Below the pieces are notes generated by a model, which saw only the letters and a list, made by a program, of their open reading frames with translations, was not told the origin of the DNA and made no database searches. A stretch of DNA of 44,261 bases from positions 1-44,261 of the forward strand of contig CAJWZC010000023.1 of NCBI GenBank assembly GCA_913049915.1, written 5' to 3'. The stretch's first letter is position 1, and every line of letters starts with the position of its first letter. This stretch comes from an uncultured Colwellia sp. Lineage in GTDB: Bacteria > Pseudomonadota > Gammaproteobacteria > Enterobacterales > Alteromonadaceae. The translations under genes and the position numbers were made by a program. Positions 10,966 to 20,104 of this stretch are shown piece by piece.

Positions 10966-11418
10966 ATGAAAGTAAAACAAGTTATTAAGCATTTTACATT
11001 ACTTAGCATGGTAGCCGTTGGCGTTAGTGCTTGTTCTACAACACAAGATATAGAAGAACAAACAGCTCCAGCACCTGTTGTTTTAGAACCAATGATTGAA
11101 GAGCCAGTCGTTGAGGAGCCTGAAGTAGTTAGCGCAATAATAAATAATGGTGTTATTGATATCCCTGTCTTGGAAGATGCTCAAGTTTTTGCCGAGTTTA
11201 GCGACGCACTGCCCGCTGTAATTAATTACTTCACCCAATCAACTGAAGCTCAAGTTATCAGTTTTTATCAACAAGCCTTTGGTGCAGCAAATTCACAAGA
11301 GCGTAAACGGGACAGGTTGACGCTAAAATACCAAGGGGGTAAAGAGAAAATGCGCGTTGTTATTTCACAACAGAATAAAAAGTACCAAGTAGATGTTATT
11401 ATTGAAAATAATGATTAA
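10966..11418 (+). CDS. Small lipoprotein of unknown function
   Basis: A 150-residue predicted lipoprotein. The signal peptide is basic then hydrophobic (KVKQVIKHFTLLSMVAVGV) and ends in a lipobox V-S-A-C with the lipidated Cys at 23. Residues about 30-55 are a Pro/Glu/Val-rich spacer (APAPVVLEPMIEEPVVEEPE). The rest is a small folded domain with a basic patch (NSQERKRDRLTLKYQGGKEKMRVV). Ser follows the Cys, which favours outer-membrane sorting by the Lol system also encoded here. It is downstream of cysZ with a 136-bp gap and ends in a strong bidirectional terminator. I do not recognise the family and assign no function. Confidence 0.82.
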   Translation: MKVKQVIKHFTLLSMVAVGVSACSTTQDIEEQTAPAPVVLEPMIEEPVVEEPEVVSAIINNGVIDIPVLEDAQVFAEFSDALPAVINYFTQSTEAQVISFYQQAFGAANSQERKRDRLTLKYQGGKEKMRVVISQQNKKYQVDVIIENND

Positions 11419-11480
11419 TACTCTCGATTAAATATTAATAACATGAGTATACTTCCTCGGTGTAATAATAGCGTTAAATA

Positions 11481-11516
11481 AAAAAGGGCTCAATGTTTCC
11501 ACATTGAGCCCTTTTT
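11481..11516. terminator. Bidirectional terminator between the lipoprotein and M1 peptidase genes
   Basis: A 16-bp perfect stem (11481-11496 with 11501-11516, core AGGGCTCAATGT) with loop TTCC and T-runs in both directions lies between two convergent genes. Confidence 0.93.
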
Positions 11517-11538
11517 TATTATCAGTAATATGACTTTA

Positions 11539-13443
11539 TTACTTCAAAACACCATCTACTGTACCTTGGGCTAAACCATGGTAACCCGGGCGAGCTTGTT
11601 GATATACCTCAATTGCCCATGCCTTGTTCTCTGCTGTTTTGGCAAGTTCTTTATACAAAGGCACGATTAACTTACGTCGACCAATGCTTTTTAGATAAGT
11701 AGCCATTGCAGGATAAACATCTTTGTAACCCGCACGAACTGATAACAAGTACCATGCATGAGTAATCTCTGCATTAGTACTATTTGTTAAATTAAATTTC
11801 TTATCTAAGTTAGTCATACGCTCTAGGCTAGTATCTAACGGTAAGTTATTAATAAAATACAACCATTCGTGTAATGTCCACTGCTTTGTTGGCAATTGTG
11901 TCAACGTTAATTCATTAGCAACTAACTGGTTTATTTGCTTATCAATGACCTTGAAGGCATTTGAAGTAGGCTGTGGTGCATAGCTTGGTAAACCTACGTT
12001 GAAAATCCACTCATTTATTTCGCTATCGCTAACAATATTTGGATACTTATCAGTCAAATTAGCTTTTAAGTATTTAACAAAGTTCTCGGTACCTAGACTT
12101 TCGAAAGCATGGCTATCAAAATATTCTAAAACGAAAGCATCAAAACGTTCGCGACCAAACTTCTCTTCTAGGTACATTAAAAATAATTGACCTTTAACAT
12201 AAGGTACACCTGAGAATGCATCATCAGGATCACGACCTTTTAAATCGATATAAAGTTTAGTATCACCGGGATCAAGTTCAAGTAATTCTACATTTAAGTC
12301 TTGTGCGCCAAGCGCTTGCTCCATCACCGCTCGTTCAGTACCAAAAACAGCTTCCATAATACGGTTTTCAACGTAACTGGTAAAACCTTCGTTTAACCAT
12401 AGGTCTCGCCAGCTTTCATTAGTGACTAAGTTACCTGACCAAGAATGAGCAAGTTCATGAGCAATTAAGTTAACTAAACTTTTATCACCTGCAACAACAG
12501 TTGGTGTGATAAATGATAGACGAGGATTTTCCATGCCGCCAAAAGGAAAGCTTGGTGGTAACATCAATAAGTCGTAACGACCCCAACGATATTTACCATA
12601 CATCTCTTCAGCTTTATCAATCATCGCCTGGGTATCATCAAATTCAGCAACGGCTGCATCTAAAATATAAGCTTCAGCATAAATACCTGTTTGATGACTC
12701 ATTGCTTGAAACTGAAGGTCACCTACACCAATAGCAATTAAGTAAGGAGGAATAGCTTGTGGCATTGAGAAGAAATAATCGCCATCACGCTCTGTACCTA
12801 GTTCATTATTAGCACTCATTACCGCTAATAAGTCTTTATCGGTAGTAATACGGGCAGTATAAGTTACGCGAACACTGGGTGTATCTTGAATAGGTATCCA
12901 AGAACGCGCATGAATTGCTTGGTTTTGACTAAATAGAAAAGGTTTTTCTTTACCGGCAGTTTGCTCAGCTGATAACCACTGTAAGCCGGAAGCTTTTTCT
13001 GTTGAGTGATAATAAACACGGACTTTTTTAGCGTTAAATTGTGTATTGATAGTTAGCTTACTACCTAAAACATCATCGCGCTTAGCTAAATCATAGTTTA
13101 CTTTTACCCATTGGCCTTGGCTATTTTTTGCCATGATACGGTGAATAACAAGGTCACGTGTATCCAAAATTAATGGTGTTTTACTGCCGCTCAACCAATT
13201 TAGTGATAGCTCTGCAAAGCCAGATAATGATTTTTTATCAAAATCGACATTAAGATCAAGGTATACATGGGTAGCCTTGACTTGATCATAATTAGCATAA
13301 GTATATGCATCAGTTAATGTAGACACATTAACTTGTTTATGGGCGTCGTGTTGATTAATAGTAGCATCATGTGCCCGTGTAACTGGCGCTATAGACACAA
13401 CAAAAGTGCTGAGTAATAAGCAAAGTTTTGAAAAATGTTTCAT
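11539..13443 (-). CDS. Secreted M1-family zinc aminopeptidase (LTA4-hydrolase-like)
   Basis: A 634-residue exported peptidase that removes N-terminal residues from peptides. A Sec signal peptide covers residues 1-24 (cleavage near VTRA-HD). The substrate exopeptidase motif GGMEN is at 302-306, and the zinc site is HELAH at 329-333 with the third ligand E352 in [10 protein letters not shown]. The C-terminal part is alpha-helical, as in leukotriene-A4-hydrolase-type M1 enzymes ([20 protein letters not shown] and onward). The length and domain order match bacterial LTA4H-like aminopeptidases, which are periplasmic or secreted. It likely feeds on peptides, common in marine heterotrophs. It is a single gene between motY (upstream, same strand, with a terminator) and a shared terminator downstream. 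Confidence 0.92.
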   Translation of the reverse strand: MKHFSKLCLLLSTFVVSIAPVTRAHDATINQHDAHKQVNVSTLTDAYTYANYDQVKATHVYLDLNVDFDKKSLSGFAELSLNWLSGSKTPLILDTRDLVIHRIMAKNSQGQWVKVNYDLAKRDDVLGSKLTINTQFNAKKVRVYYHSTEKASGLQWLSAEQTAGKEKPFLFSQNQAIHARSWIPIQDTPSVRVTYTARITTDKDLLAVMSANNELGTERDGDYFFSMPQAIPPYLIAIGVGDLQFQAMSHQTGIYAEAYILDAAVAEFDDTQAMIDKAEEMYGKYRWGRYDLLMLPPSFPFGGMENPRLSFITPTVVAGDKSLVNLIAHELAHSWSGNLVTNESWRDLWLNEGFTSYVENRIMEAVFGTERAVMEQALGAQDLNVELLELDPGDTKLYIDLKGRDPDDAFSGVPYVKGQLFLMYLEEKFGRERFDAFVLEYFDSHAFESLGTENFVKYLKANLTDKYPNIVSDSEINEWIFNVGLPSYAPQPTSNAFKVIDKQINQLVANELTLTQLPTKQWTLHEWLYFINNLPLDTSLERMTNLDKKFNLTNSTNAEITHAWYLLSVRAGYKDVYPAMATYLKSIGRRKLIVPLYKELAKTAENKAWAIEVYQQARPGYHGLAQGTVDGVLK

Positions 13444-13498
13444 TACATTTTATACCTTAAAATTAAATAGTCGCACTCAAATAAAGCACAGACAAAAC

Positions 13499-13530
13499 AG
13501 GCCTGTAGATTACTGCGAATCGACAGGCCT
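13499..13530 (-). terminator. Terminator-like hairpin after motY
   Basis: AGGCCTGT (13499-13506) pairs with ACAGGCCT (13523-13530). On the minus strand the stem is followed by GTTTTGTC. It is about 90 bp past the motY stop. Confidence 0.65.
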
Positions 13531-13618
13531 ATTCAATACTTTACTGTACTTTTTTTGTAGGTTTTCTTACGTTTATAGCAAGTATTATTTACAGCACTGG
13601 TATGAAAGTCCTGTAAAC

Positions 13619-14515
13619 TTAGAGTTTTTGCATTTGAATAACAACGCGACGGTTTTTTCCTCGACCGAGCGTAGTCTCATTAGAGGAGATATGACGTTTT
13701 TCACCATAACCCTTTGCTTCTATACGGCTAACTTCAATACCATTTTGGACAAAGTAATCCCTTATTTTAGCTGCTCGTCGTTCCGATAACTTCAAGTTTG
13801 ACCAACGGCCACCATAACTATCAGAGTAAGCATCAATTAATACCAATTCTAATCCCGGGTCTAGACTTAAATATTCACGTATCATTTCTATACGTCTTTG
13901 TGATGCTTTAGTGAATTTATCACTACTTGATTGATAGTTAAGTACGGTATAAGAGATATCATCAAAACTGTAGTTCAGTAAATTAGCGACACAGCCAACA
14001 AAGTCTGTATAAGCTTTTTTAAAACGGGCCGTCGATAAGCCAACTGATATTTTATCTTGTTCGCTATACCAGTCATTATAATAAAAGGTTGGACTCATAC
14101 CTTGCTCTAGTTCACTTAACATAGTCCAAGCTACTTTTTTTGGGAGGCTCGGATTAAATTGTTTATGTAATTTCATCTTAGCTAAAGTGCGCGAACCTAT
14201 ACCCGGCTGCCAGTTAGGTGCAACACTACGAACTTCAGCTAAAGAGTAGTTATCGGGCAATAGCATCATATCTAACTCAAATTCCATATTAAGCTGACGA
14301 CTTGCTTTTGCTGAAAATCGTGCTTCACCATAGCGAGGGATCTGATGGGATAAGGTACATTGTAGACGAGAATCATCCGATAGCTGCCATTTAGACGTAT
14401 GTATATCTGCGCTGTATTGACGTATACCTGCTTTTACATCACCAATAAGAAAACTAGTCATTAAACTAGTTATTACAAGAAAGTATGTACTCATTGATGT
14501 AATTATATGTTTCAT
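13619..14515 (-). CDS. motY: Sodium-driven flagellar motor protein MotY
   Basis: A 298-residue periplasmic protein that forms part of the T ring around the polar flagellar basal body and helps seat the Na+-driven PomAB stator. It has a signal peptide (cleavage near residue 29, DVKA-GIRQY). The MotY N-terminal domain follows: SKWQLSDDSRLQCTLSHQIPRYGEARF, the acidic FELDMM segment, and SELEQGMSPTFYYNDW. The C-terminal OmpA-type peptidoglycan-binding domain has LIDAYSDSYGG, LSERRAAKIRDYF and KGYGEKR...GRGKNRRVVI. I chose the ATG at 14515; the extension to 14533 would use TTG. It is divergent from rnt, an order also seen in Vibrio. The T ring points to Na+-powered polar flagella, although no other flagellar gene is in the window. 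Confidence 0.93.
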   Translation of the reverse strand: MKHIITSMSTYFLVITSLMTSFLIGDVKAGIRQYSADIHTSKWQLSDDSRLQCTLSHQIPRYGEARFSAKASRQLNMEFELDMMLLPDNYSLAEVRSVAPNWQPGIGSRTLAKMKLHKQFNPSLPKKVAWTMLSELEQGMSPTFYYNDWYSEQDKISVGLSTARFKKAYTDFVGCVANLLNYSFDDISYTVLNYQSSSDKFTKASQRRIEMIREYLSLDPGLELVLIDAYSDSYGGRWSNLKLSERRAAKIRDYFVQNGIEVSRIEAKGYGEKRHISSNETTLGRGKNRRVVIQMQKL

Positions 14516-14744
14516 AATTTTGCACAATATCAATAGCAGTAACAGGACAATTCACTTTATCCTGTATAGGATGTATAAGGTATCGCCCTAAAGTTATATA
14601 ACTTTAGCATTTTATCGGTAAAAAATCGCTTTACTGGGTAAATAAATAGACTTTATGACTTATAAGCGATCTTCACTGTCGTTTTTAAATAAACTTTCTG
14701 CGATAATAATTAGTATTATTTAAATCTCTATTACTTAGTAACCA

Positions 14745-15443
14745 ATGCCTGAATCAAGCGCTATAGACACCCAGCAAAAAAAACAACTTAATACTGATAA
14801 AGTTAAAAGCAAGTTTGCTCAAAGATTTCGCGGTTACTTTCCCGTTGTTATTGACGTAGAAACAGCAGGTTTTAACTCTCAAACCGATGCACTACTAGAG
14901 CTTGCGGCCTCTGTATTACATTTAGATGAAGACACCGGTAATTTATCTATCGATGAAACCATACAGTTTAATATCGAGCCTTTTGAAGGTGCTAATCTTG
15001 AGCAAAAAGCGCTGGAATTTACTGGTATAGACCCAACAAACCCATTACGCGGTGCGGTTGATGAAGACGAAGCACTTAAAGTGCTGTTTAAAATGGTTCG
15101 AAAAAAGATGAAAGCTGCAGGTTGTCAACGCGCAATTATTGTTGCTCATAATGCAGCTTTTGATTTAGGTTTTTTAAATGCCGCTACGGAGCGCTGTAAT
15201 ATTAAACGCAGTCCTTTCCATAGTTTTGTCAGTTTTGATACCACAACGCTTGCAGGTCTTGCTTTAGGTCAAACTGTTTTAGCAAAAGCTTGTATTGCTG
15301 CCAAAATAGACTTTAACAATAGTGAAGCGCATAGCGCATTATATGATACTGAAAAAACAGCTGAACTATTTTGTCATATCGTTAATAAGTGGCAAGCACT
15401 TGGTGGTTGGCCATTAATAGATGAAGAGTTAGAGCTAGATTAG
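14745..15443 (+). CDS. rnt: Ribonuclease T
   Basis: A 232-residue DEDDh 3'-5' exoribonuclease that trims the 3' ends of tRNA and other stable RNAs. The three exonuclease motifs are visible: Exo I with D and E in VIDVETAGF (near 38-46), Exo II in [10 protein letters not shown], and Exo III with His and Asp in [30 protein letters not shown] is the RNase T signature start. The C terminus is acidic, as usual. The first 25 residues are polar and specific to this lineage. It is monocistronic with a strong terminator at 15468-15491. The neighbourhood rnt-grxD-sodB resembles that of E. coli. Confidence 0.95.
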   Translation: MPESSAIDTQQKKQLNTDKVKSKFAQRFRGYFPVVIDVETAGFNSQTDALLELAASVLHLDEDTGNLSIDETIQFNIEPFEGANLEQKALEFTGIDPTNPLRGAVDEDEALKVLFKMVRKKMKAAGCQRAIIVAHNAAFDLGFLNAATERCNIKRSPFHSFVSFDTTTLAGLALGQTVLAKACIAAKIDFNNSEAHSALYDTEKTAELFCHIVNKWQALGGWPLIDEELELD

Positions 15444-15467
15444 CTAAATACAAACTAAAATTGATAT

Positions 15468-15491
15468 AAAAAAACCGCTTCCGCGGTTTTT
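15468..15491. terminator. Terminator between rnt and the peroxiredoxin gene
   Basis: AAAACCGC (15471-15478) and GCGGTTTT (15483-15490) with loop TTCC and long A/T runs form a bidirectional terminator between convergent genes. Confidence 0.88.
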
Positions 15492-15557
15492 TTTATATCT
15501 AAATTTTACAATGCTAATTTAAATTATTTAACTAATTAACCCTGTAATTAACAAAAC

Positions 15558-16163
15558 TTATAACTGTTCTGCATTGTCAGTAAGGTAAGCAGCAACACCT
15601 TCAGGAGAAGCAGTCATGCCTTTATCACCTTTGTTCCAACCAGCTGGACAAACTTCACCATGGTCTTGATGGAATTGTAGTGCATCAACCATACGTAACA
15701 TTTCATCTACATCACGACCTAGTGGTAAATCGTTAATTACTTGATGACGTACATTACCTTCTTCATCAATTAAGAAAGAACCACGAAATGCAACACCAGC
15801 TTCAGGATGTTCAACGTCGTATGCTTTACAGATTTCATGTTTAGTATCAGCAACTAAAGTGTATTGTACTGGACCAATACCACCTTCATTTACTGGAGTG
15901 TTACGCCATGCATTATGTGAAAACTGTGAATCGATAGAAACACCAATAACTACTACGCCACGGCTTTTAAACTCTTCCATGCGGTGATCAAAAGCTAAAA
16001 GCTCAGATGGACAAACAAAAGTAAAATCTAAAGGATAGAAAAATACTACTGCTTTTTTGCCGCTAATGGCTTCGCTTAATGTAAAGCTATCTACAATTTC
16101 ACCACTACCAAGTACTGCTGCTGCTGTGAAATCTGGTGCTTGACGACCAACTAATACACTCAT
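15558..16163 (-). CDS. Typical 2-Cys peroxiredoxin (AhpC/TSA family)
   Basis: A 201-residue cytoplasmic peroxidase that reduces H2O2 and organic peroxides. The peroxidatic cysteine is C51 in FYPLDFTFVCPSE and the resolving cysteine is C172 in GEVCPAGWNKG. GGIGPVQYTLVAD matches the GGLG loop, and the tail ends AAYLTDNAEQL, close to the arrangement of over-oxidation-sensitive enzymes. I chose the ATG at 16163 because a GGAG ribosome binding site lies 7 nt upstream; a TTG at 16175 is rejected. It is 76 bp downstream of grxD on the same strand and next to sodB, forming an oxidative-stress group. A disulfide reductase partner is not encoded nearby, so thioredoxin is the likely reductant. Confidence 0.94.
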   Translation of the reverse strand: MSVLVGRQAPDFTAAAVLGSGEIVDSFTLSEAISGKKAVVFFYPLDFTFVCPSELLAFDHRMEEFKSRGVVVIGVSIDSQFSHNAWRNTPVNEGGIGPVQYTLVADTKHEICKAYDVEHPEAGVAFRGSFLIDEEGNVRHQVINDLPLGRDVDEMLRMVDALQFHQDHGEVCPAGWNKGDKGMTASPEGVAAYLTDNAEQL

Positions 16164-16239
16164 TTTATACTCCAATTTTATTTATGTTTGATTTACCTAC
16201 CGACAAAGATTGTCGCTGGTATATGTTAAGTAATCTGTA

Positions 16240-16590
16240 TTATGCTTCTGCTGAACTATCTTCTACTGAAGTATACTTAGCCGCTGCTTCTTTAACCAAG
16301 GTTTGTAATTCACCCTGCTGAAACATTTCCATAATAATATCACAGCCGCCAACTAATTCACCGTCAACCCATAATTGTGGAAAGGTTGGCCAATCAGCAT
16401 ATTTAGGTAATTCCGCACGAATATCAGGATTTTGTAAAATATCCACATAAGCAAATTTCTCTTCACAAGAGATTAATGCTTGTGAAGCTTGTGATGAAAA
16501 GCCACAATTTGGTAATTTAGGAGACCCTTTCATGTATAGTAAGATTGTATTTTCACTAATTTGTTCTTTAATGCGCTCAATTGTATCCAT
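16240..16590 (-). CDS. grxD: Monothiol glutaredoxin Grx4 type
   Basis: A 116-residue monothiol glutaredoxin that carries or senses [2Fe-2S] clusters. The CGFS active site is at residues 29-32 within KGSPKLPNCGFSSQA. The glutathione-binding segments are WPTFPQLWVDGELVGGCDI (TP motif as TF-P, then GG-CD). The length and sequence match E. coli GrxD. It is followed by the peroxiredoxin gene (76-bp gap, probably cotranscribed) and divergent from sodB across 267 bp, as grxD neighbours sodB in other gammaproteobacteria. The shared promoter region contains a 14-bp near-palindrome (AATACTTGAGTATT, 16782-16795) of unknown meaning. Confidence 0.94.
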   Translation of the reverse strand: MDTIERIKEQISENTILLYMKGSPKLPNCGFSSQASQALISCEEKFAYVDILQNPDIRAELPKYADWPTFPQLWVDGELVGGCDIIMEMFQQGELQTLVKEAAAKYTSVEDSSAEA

Positions 16591-16857
16591 AGTACCCTCT
16601 ATTAATTAATACTTATTCTATTCTTTTGTACCTATATATCTTACATATGGAGATAAAAAATCAATTATCAACTCTTTTCAATACAACATAATAGAATAAG
16701 TACTATTATCTAAAACAGCTTAGCTATTGATTTTAAAATGTATAGCCTTGATAATTAGCATCACAATACCAATATATAAATAATACTTGAGTATTTTACT
16801 CGCGTTTATATGAAAAAACACCAATTTTTGATTAAAATTTATAATTAGGAGAGCATA

Positions 16858-17439
16858 ATGTCCATTGAATTACCTACATTACCTTACGAGCAAGATGCAT
16901 TAGAGCCGCACATTTCAGCAGAAACATTATCATTCCATTACGGCAAGCATCACAACACTTATGTTGTAAAGCTTAATGGTTTAATTGGCGGTACTGAATT
17001 TGAGAATAAAAGTTTAGAAGAGATTGTTAAAACGTCTTCAGCTGGTATTTTTAATAATGCAGCACAAATATGGAATCATACTTTTTATTGGAATAGCTTA
17101 GCGCCAGATGCTGGTGGTGAACCATCTGGTGATTTATTAGCAGCTATCATTAGTAGCTTTGGTTCTTTTGCTGAATTTAAAGCTAAGTTTACTGATAGCG
17201 CTATCAATAACTTTGGCTCTAGCTGGACGTGGTTAGTAAAAAATACTGATGGCAGCTTAGCTATTGTTAATACTTCAAATGCAGCAACGCCATTAACTGA
17301 CGAAGGTGTTACGCCACTTCTTACGGTTGATTTATGGGAACATGCTTACTACATAGATTACCGTAACGTAAGACCTGATTACCTTAACGGTTTTTGGGCA
17401 TTAGCTAACTGGGATTTTGCTCAAGCTAACTTTAGCTAA
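16858..17439 (+). CDS. sodB: Iron superoxide dismutase
   Basis: A 193-residue cytoplasmic enzyme that turns superoxide into O2 and H2O2. Metal ligands are H27 ([12 protein letters not shown]), H74 (WNHTFYW), D158 and H162 (DLWEHAYY). Q70 in AAQIWNH marks the iron type rather than manganese. The length is that of E. coli SodB. A good Shine-Dalgarno AGGAG precedes the ATG by 6 nt. It stands alone, next to grxD and the peroxiredoxin, which remove the H2O2 it makes. A 40-bp hairpin element with TATACCCG ends lies 18 bp after the stop and may serve as the 3' end of the message. Confidence 0.97.
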   Translation: MSIELPTLPYEQDALEPHISAETLSFHYGKHHNTYVVKLNGLIGGTEFENKSLEEIVKTSSAGIFNNAAQIWNHTFYWNSLAPDAGGEPSGDLLAAIISSFGSFAEFKAKFTDSAINNFGSSWTWLVKNTDGSLAIVNTSNAATPLTDEGVTPLLTVDLWEHAYYIDYRNVRPDYLNGFWALANWDFAQANFS

Positions 17440-17456
17440 TATAAACAAAGTCACTT

Positions 17457-17496
17457 TATACCCGTGCCATTTATTCCTTAATTGGTAGCGGGTATA
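17457..17496. repeat. Palindromic repeat with TATACCCG ends, copy 1
   Basis: TATACCCG (17457-17464) pairs with CGGGTATA (17489-17496), and GCCA pairs with TGGT inside. The ends (TATACCCGTGCCATTTA and GTAGCGGGTATA) match those of the 89-bp element at 28563-28651. It could act as a transcript end for sodB. Confidence 0.75.
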
Positions 17497-18060
17497 TATT
17501 CCATAGATTTTGACTCATTGTTAAACCTTCGTAGATAGAGTGTAGACCTTCATAACTCCATTTCAAAATGACTTTTCCTGATTGACCAGTTATAAATCCC
17601 CGTTTTGTTACATTACATTTATTAATCAATAATAAAATTTAAATTTATTTAATGAATAAAAATGTTTTTATTTCTTTACTATTATTGTATTCACAATCGA
17701 TACTTGAATAAAAATTCAGTCTACAGCACTCTATTTTCCTGTTATATACTTAATTAATGAATAATTACGTATTAAATCTAAATTTTTAAATTTTTAAATT
17801 TTTAAATTGTCGGAATAAATTAAGACGATTAAAATAGGTTTTTTTCTGAGTTAGCGCAACGATATTTTCACTCTTTCTCCCCAAGAGATATCATTAACTA
17901 GAATACTCTGAATTGATATTGATTATCTTTTCTCTCTGACATGTTTCTTGGAATTTATCTTCCTTCTATCAACTTGATATTTAAGTTGGCCCACACTTAG
18001 TTTGCGGGCTTTTTTATCTTTTTTTTAGTAAAGTGGATAATTGAAAGAAAATATGGCGGA
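17497..18060. other. Long intergenic region after sodB: AT-rich repeat and orphan terminator
   Basis: No gene is supported in this stretch. It holds a 29-bp run of the 8-bp unit AAATTTTT (17780-17808). Near its end is a plus-strand terminator-like hairpin (GCCCACA near 17989-17995 with TGCGGGC at 18003-18009, one mismatch), followed by a T-run. The hairpin is about 560 bp from sodB, with no known gene before it on that strand. Confidence 0.55.
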
Positions 18061-19335
18061 TTATAGTTGCCCTAATACTTGCGCAGGTTCTATTTTAGTT
18101 GCCCGCCATGCTGGGTATATTGTTGCCAATAAACTCATGATTAGTGCGGTGGTAAACGTGGCATAAACATCACTCGCATGTAAAACACTAGGTAAATAAT
18201 TAATAAAATAGACATCGCCAGATAAAAATGTAATTCCCATAAACTGCTCTACCGTACTAATAATACTGGTAAGATTTAGCGCTAAATAAACACCACACAT
18301 AGCGCCTAATAGACTGCCAACGACACCGTTAACCAATCCTTGGACAATAAAAGTCAACATAATAGTTTTTGAGCTTGCTCCCATGGTTTTTAAAATAGCG
18401 ATGTCACCTTGTTTTTCATTAACCGCCATAATTAAGGTTGAAACAATATTAAAACTCGCTACCGCAATGACTAACACCAAAACAATAAACATCACCATAC
18501 GCACCAATTGAATATCATTAAATAAATGTCCCTGACTACGAGTCCAATTATTAGGATAAACATAGTGATCAAAGTGAGAGAGAACTTGCCGAGCAACTTT
18601 AGGTGCTGAAAAAACATCAGTAACTTTAAGGCGTATGCTTTGTGTTTCATTCGCTTTATAGCCCATAACATCACTAGCTAGATAAAGGGGTATATAGGCT
18701 AAAGTCTCGTCTATGGTGCCACCAAATTTGAAAATACCAACAACTTCTACCTGTCTGGTGATAGGTGCTGAAAATATTTTTTTAATATCTTCAGCTCCTT
18801 GTGCTTGTGGCGGTGGTAACAATAGTTGTATTTTATCACCTAGTTTCACAGAGAGTTTTTTCGCCACGCCACTACCAATAATAATGGAGTTTTCATCTGA
18901 CGCTTTAGTCATTAAGCTCTGCCACTTGCCAGCAATAATATAATCATCAATACTCGATACTTGCATTTCAAGCAACGCATCTACGCCACGAATTTCTATC
19001 GCCTTTAGCTTCAAACCATGTTGTAGCATGCCAGTCATTGTAATCACTGGTGCTGCTGCAATGACATTTGGCTCAGTTTGTACTTTTTTAATACTTTTTC
19101 GCCAATCTTTTATCGGCTCATTAACACTGACTAGTTCAACGTGCGGCACTATCGAAAGAAGCTTTTGAGATAACTCACGTTCAAAGCCATTCATAGCGCT
19201 TAGCACGACAATAAGTACGGTTACGCCTAAGGCGATCCCAATAGTAGAAGAGGCAGAGATAAAAGCTGAAAAACCATCACCATGTCGGCTGCTAACATAA
19301 CGCCAGCCTAAAAAAATACTTAATGGTTTAAACAT
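18061..19335 (-). CDS. lolE: Lipoprotein-releasing system membrane subunit LolE
   Basis: A 424-residue inner-membrane subunit of the LolCDE ABC transporter, which extracts outer-membrane lipoproteins and hands them to LolA. One N-terminal membrane helix is followed by a large periplasmic domain (residues about 50-270), then three C-terminal helices of the FtsX type. Signatures are SSTIGIALGVTVLIVVLSAMNGFEREL near the start, DIQLVRMVMFIVLVLVIAVASFNIVSTLIMAV in the middle, and YPAWRATKIEPAQVL at the end. Strong similarity to E. coli LolE (AMNGFEREL, FLSGDVYFI) separates it from LolC. I chose the ATG at 19335, which overlaps the lolD stop by 8 nt (ATGTTTAA); longer starts upstream are possible. 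It is the last gene of lolC-lolD-lolE. Confidence 0.93.
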   Translation of the reverse strand: MFKPLSIFLGWRYVSSRHGDGFSAFISASSTIGIALGVTVLIVVLSAMNGFERELSQKLLSIVPHVELVSVNEPIKDWRKSIKKVQTEPNVIAAAPVITMTGMLQHGLKLKAIEIRGVDALLEMQVSSIDDYIIAGKWQSLMTKASDENSIIIGSGVAKKLSVKLGDKIQLLLPPPQAQGAEDIKKIFSAPITRQVEVVGIFKFGGTIDETLAYIPLYLASDVMGYKANETQSIRLKVTDVFSAPKVARQVLSHFDHYVYPNNWTRSQGHLFNDIQLVRMVMFIVLVLVIAVASFNIVSTLIMAVNEKQGDIAILKTMGASSKTIMLTFIVQGLVNGVVGSLLGAMCGVYLALNLTSIISTVEQFMGITFLSGDVYFINYLPSVLHASDVYATFTTALIMSLLATIYPAWRATKIEPAQVLGQL

Positions 19336-20092
19336 GGTTTTCATTAACCTGATGTTCACTATTTTCACTAGCACTAATGCTATTTTTAATAGGTAGCGCT
19401 TGGTCAATTATATCGTTAAGTGGTAATAATTTCCCTTGTACTAACTTTACTTGTCTATCCATACGATTAGCTAATACTAAATCGTGAGTAACGATAACAA
19501 AGCTAGTATTCGCGGTTTTATTTAAACTGCGAATCAATTGATAAATTTGTTCTGCGGTATCGCTATCTAAATTACCGGTAGGCTCATCGGCCAACACCAA
19601 AGAAGGTTTAGTCACTAATGCACGAGCAATCGCAACACGTTGACGTTCGCCACCTGATAATTGTGAAGGCCGGTAATCAATTCGATGAGACAAGCCAACT
19701 TGGTCAAGCATCTCTTTGGCTACTAATAATGCTTTTTTTGGTTTTTTACCTTGGATCATTAAAGGCATGGCTACGTTTTCTTGCGCACTAAATTCCATCA
19801 TCAAATGGTGAAACTGATAAATAAAACCGATATGCTGATTTCTAAATTTAGATCTTTCTTTATCAGATAACTGGTGAATATCAATATCATTAATAAGCAC
19901 GTGTCCTGAGCTTGGAGAATCTAATGCGCCTGCAAGGTGTAAAAAGGTACTTTTTCCGCAACCAGAACTGCCCACTACCGCCAGTAGCTCACCTTTATCG
20001 ACGCTCAGCTCTAGGTCATTTAATACTTTAGTTTCAATATCACCTTGTTTATATGATTTCGAAAGTTGGCAACACTGTAATACTTTACTCAT
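19328..20092 (-). CDS. lolD: Lipoprotein-releasing ABC transporter ATPase LolD
   Basis: A 254-residue cytoplasmic ATPase that powers LolCE. Walker A is GSSGCGKST at residues 41-49, the Q-loop region is IGFIYQFHHLMMEFSAQENV, the ABC signature is LSGGERQRVAIARAL, and Walker B is LVLADEPTGNLD. The H-loop is VIVTHD. YQFHHLMMEFSA resembles the LolD motif that contacts LolC and LolE. It is about 20 residues longer at the C terminus than E. coli LolD; the extra tail is polar (SISASENSEHQVNENHV). It starts 12 bp after the lolC stop and overlaps lolE, so the three genes are translationally linked. Confidence 0.95.
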   Translation of the reverse strand: MSKVLQCCQLSKSYKQGDIETKVLNDLELSVDKGELLAVVGSSGCGKSTFLHLAGALDSPSSGHVLINDIDIHQLSDKERSKFRNQHIGFIYQFHHLMMEFSAQENVAMPLMIQGKKPKKALLVAKEMLDQVGLSHRIDYRPSQLSGGERQRVAIARALVTKPSLVLADEPTGNLDSDTAEQIYQLIRSLNKTANTSFVIVTHDLVLANRMDRQVKLVQGKLLPLNDIIDQALPIKNSISASENSEHQVNENHV

Positions 20093-20104
20093 TAATTTAT
20101 GGCC

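Noticed and set aside
13406-13789. 127-codon plus-strand ORF over the motY end and M1 peptidase start
   Set aside because: It overlaps two well supported minus-strand genes and a terminator; no recognisable protein.
17780-17808. AAATTTTT repeats as an origin or iteron array
   Set aside because: Only about 3.5 copies of a plain AT unit with no DnaA boxes or replication gene nearby.
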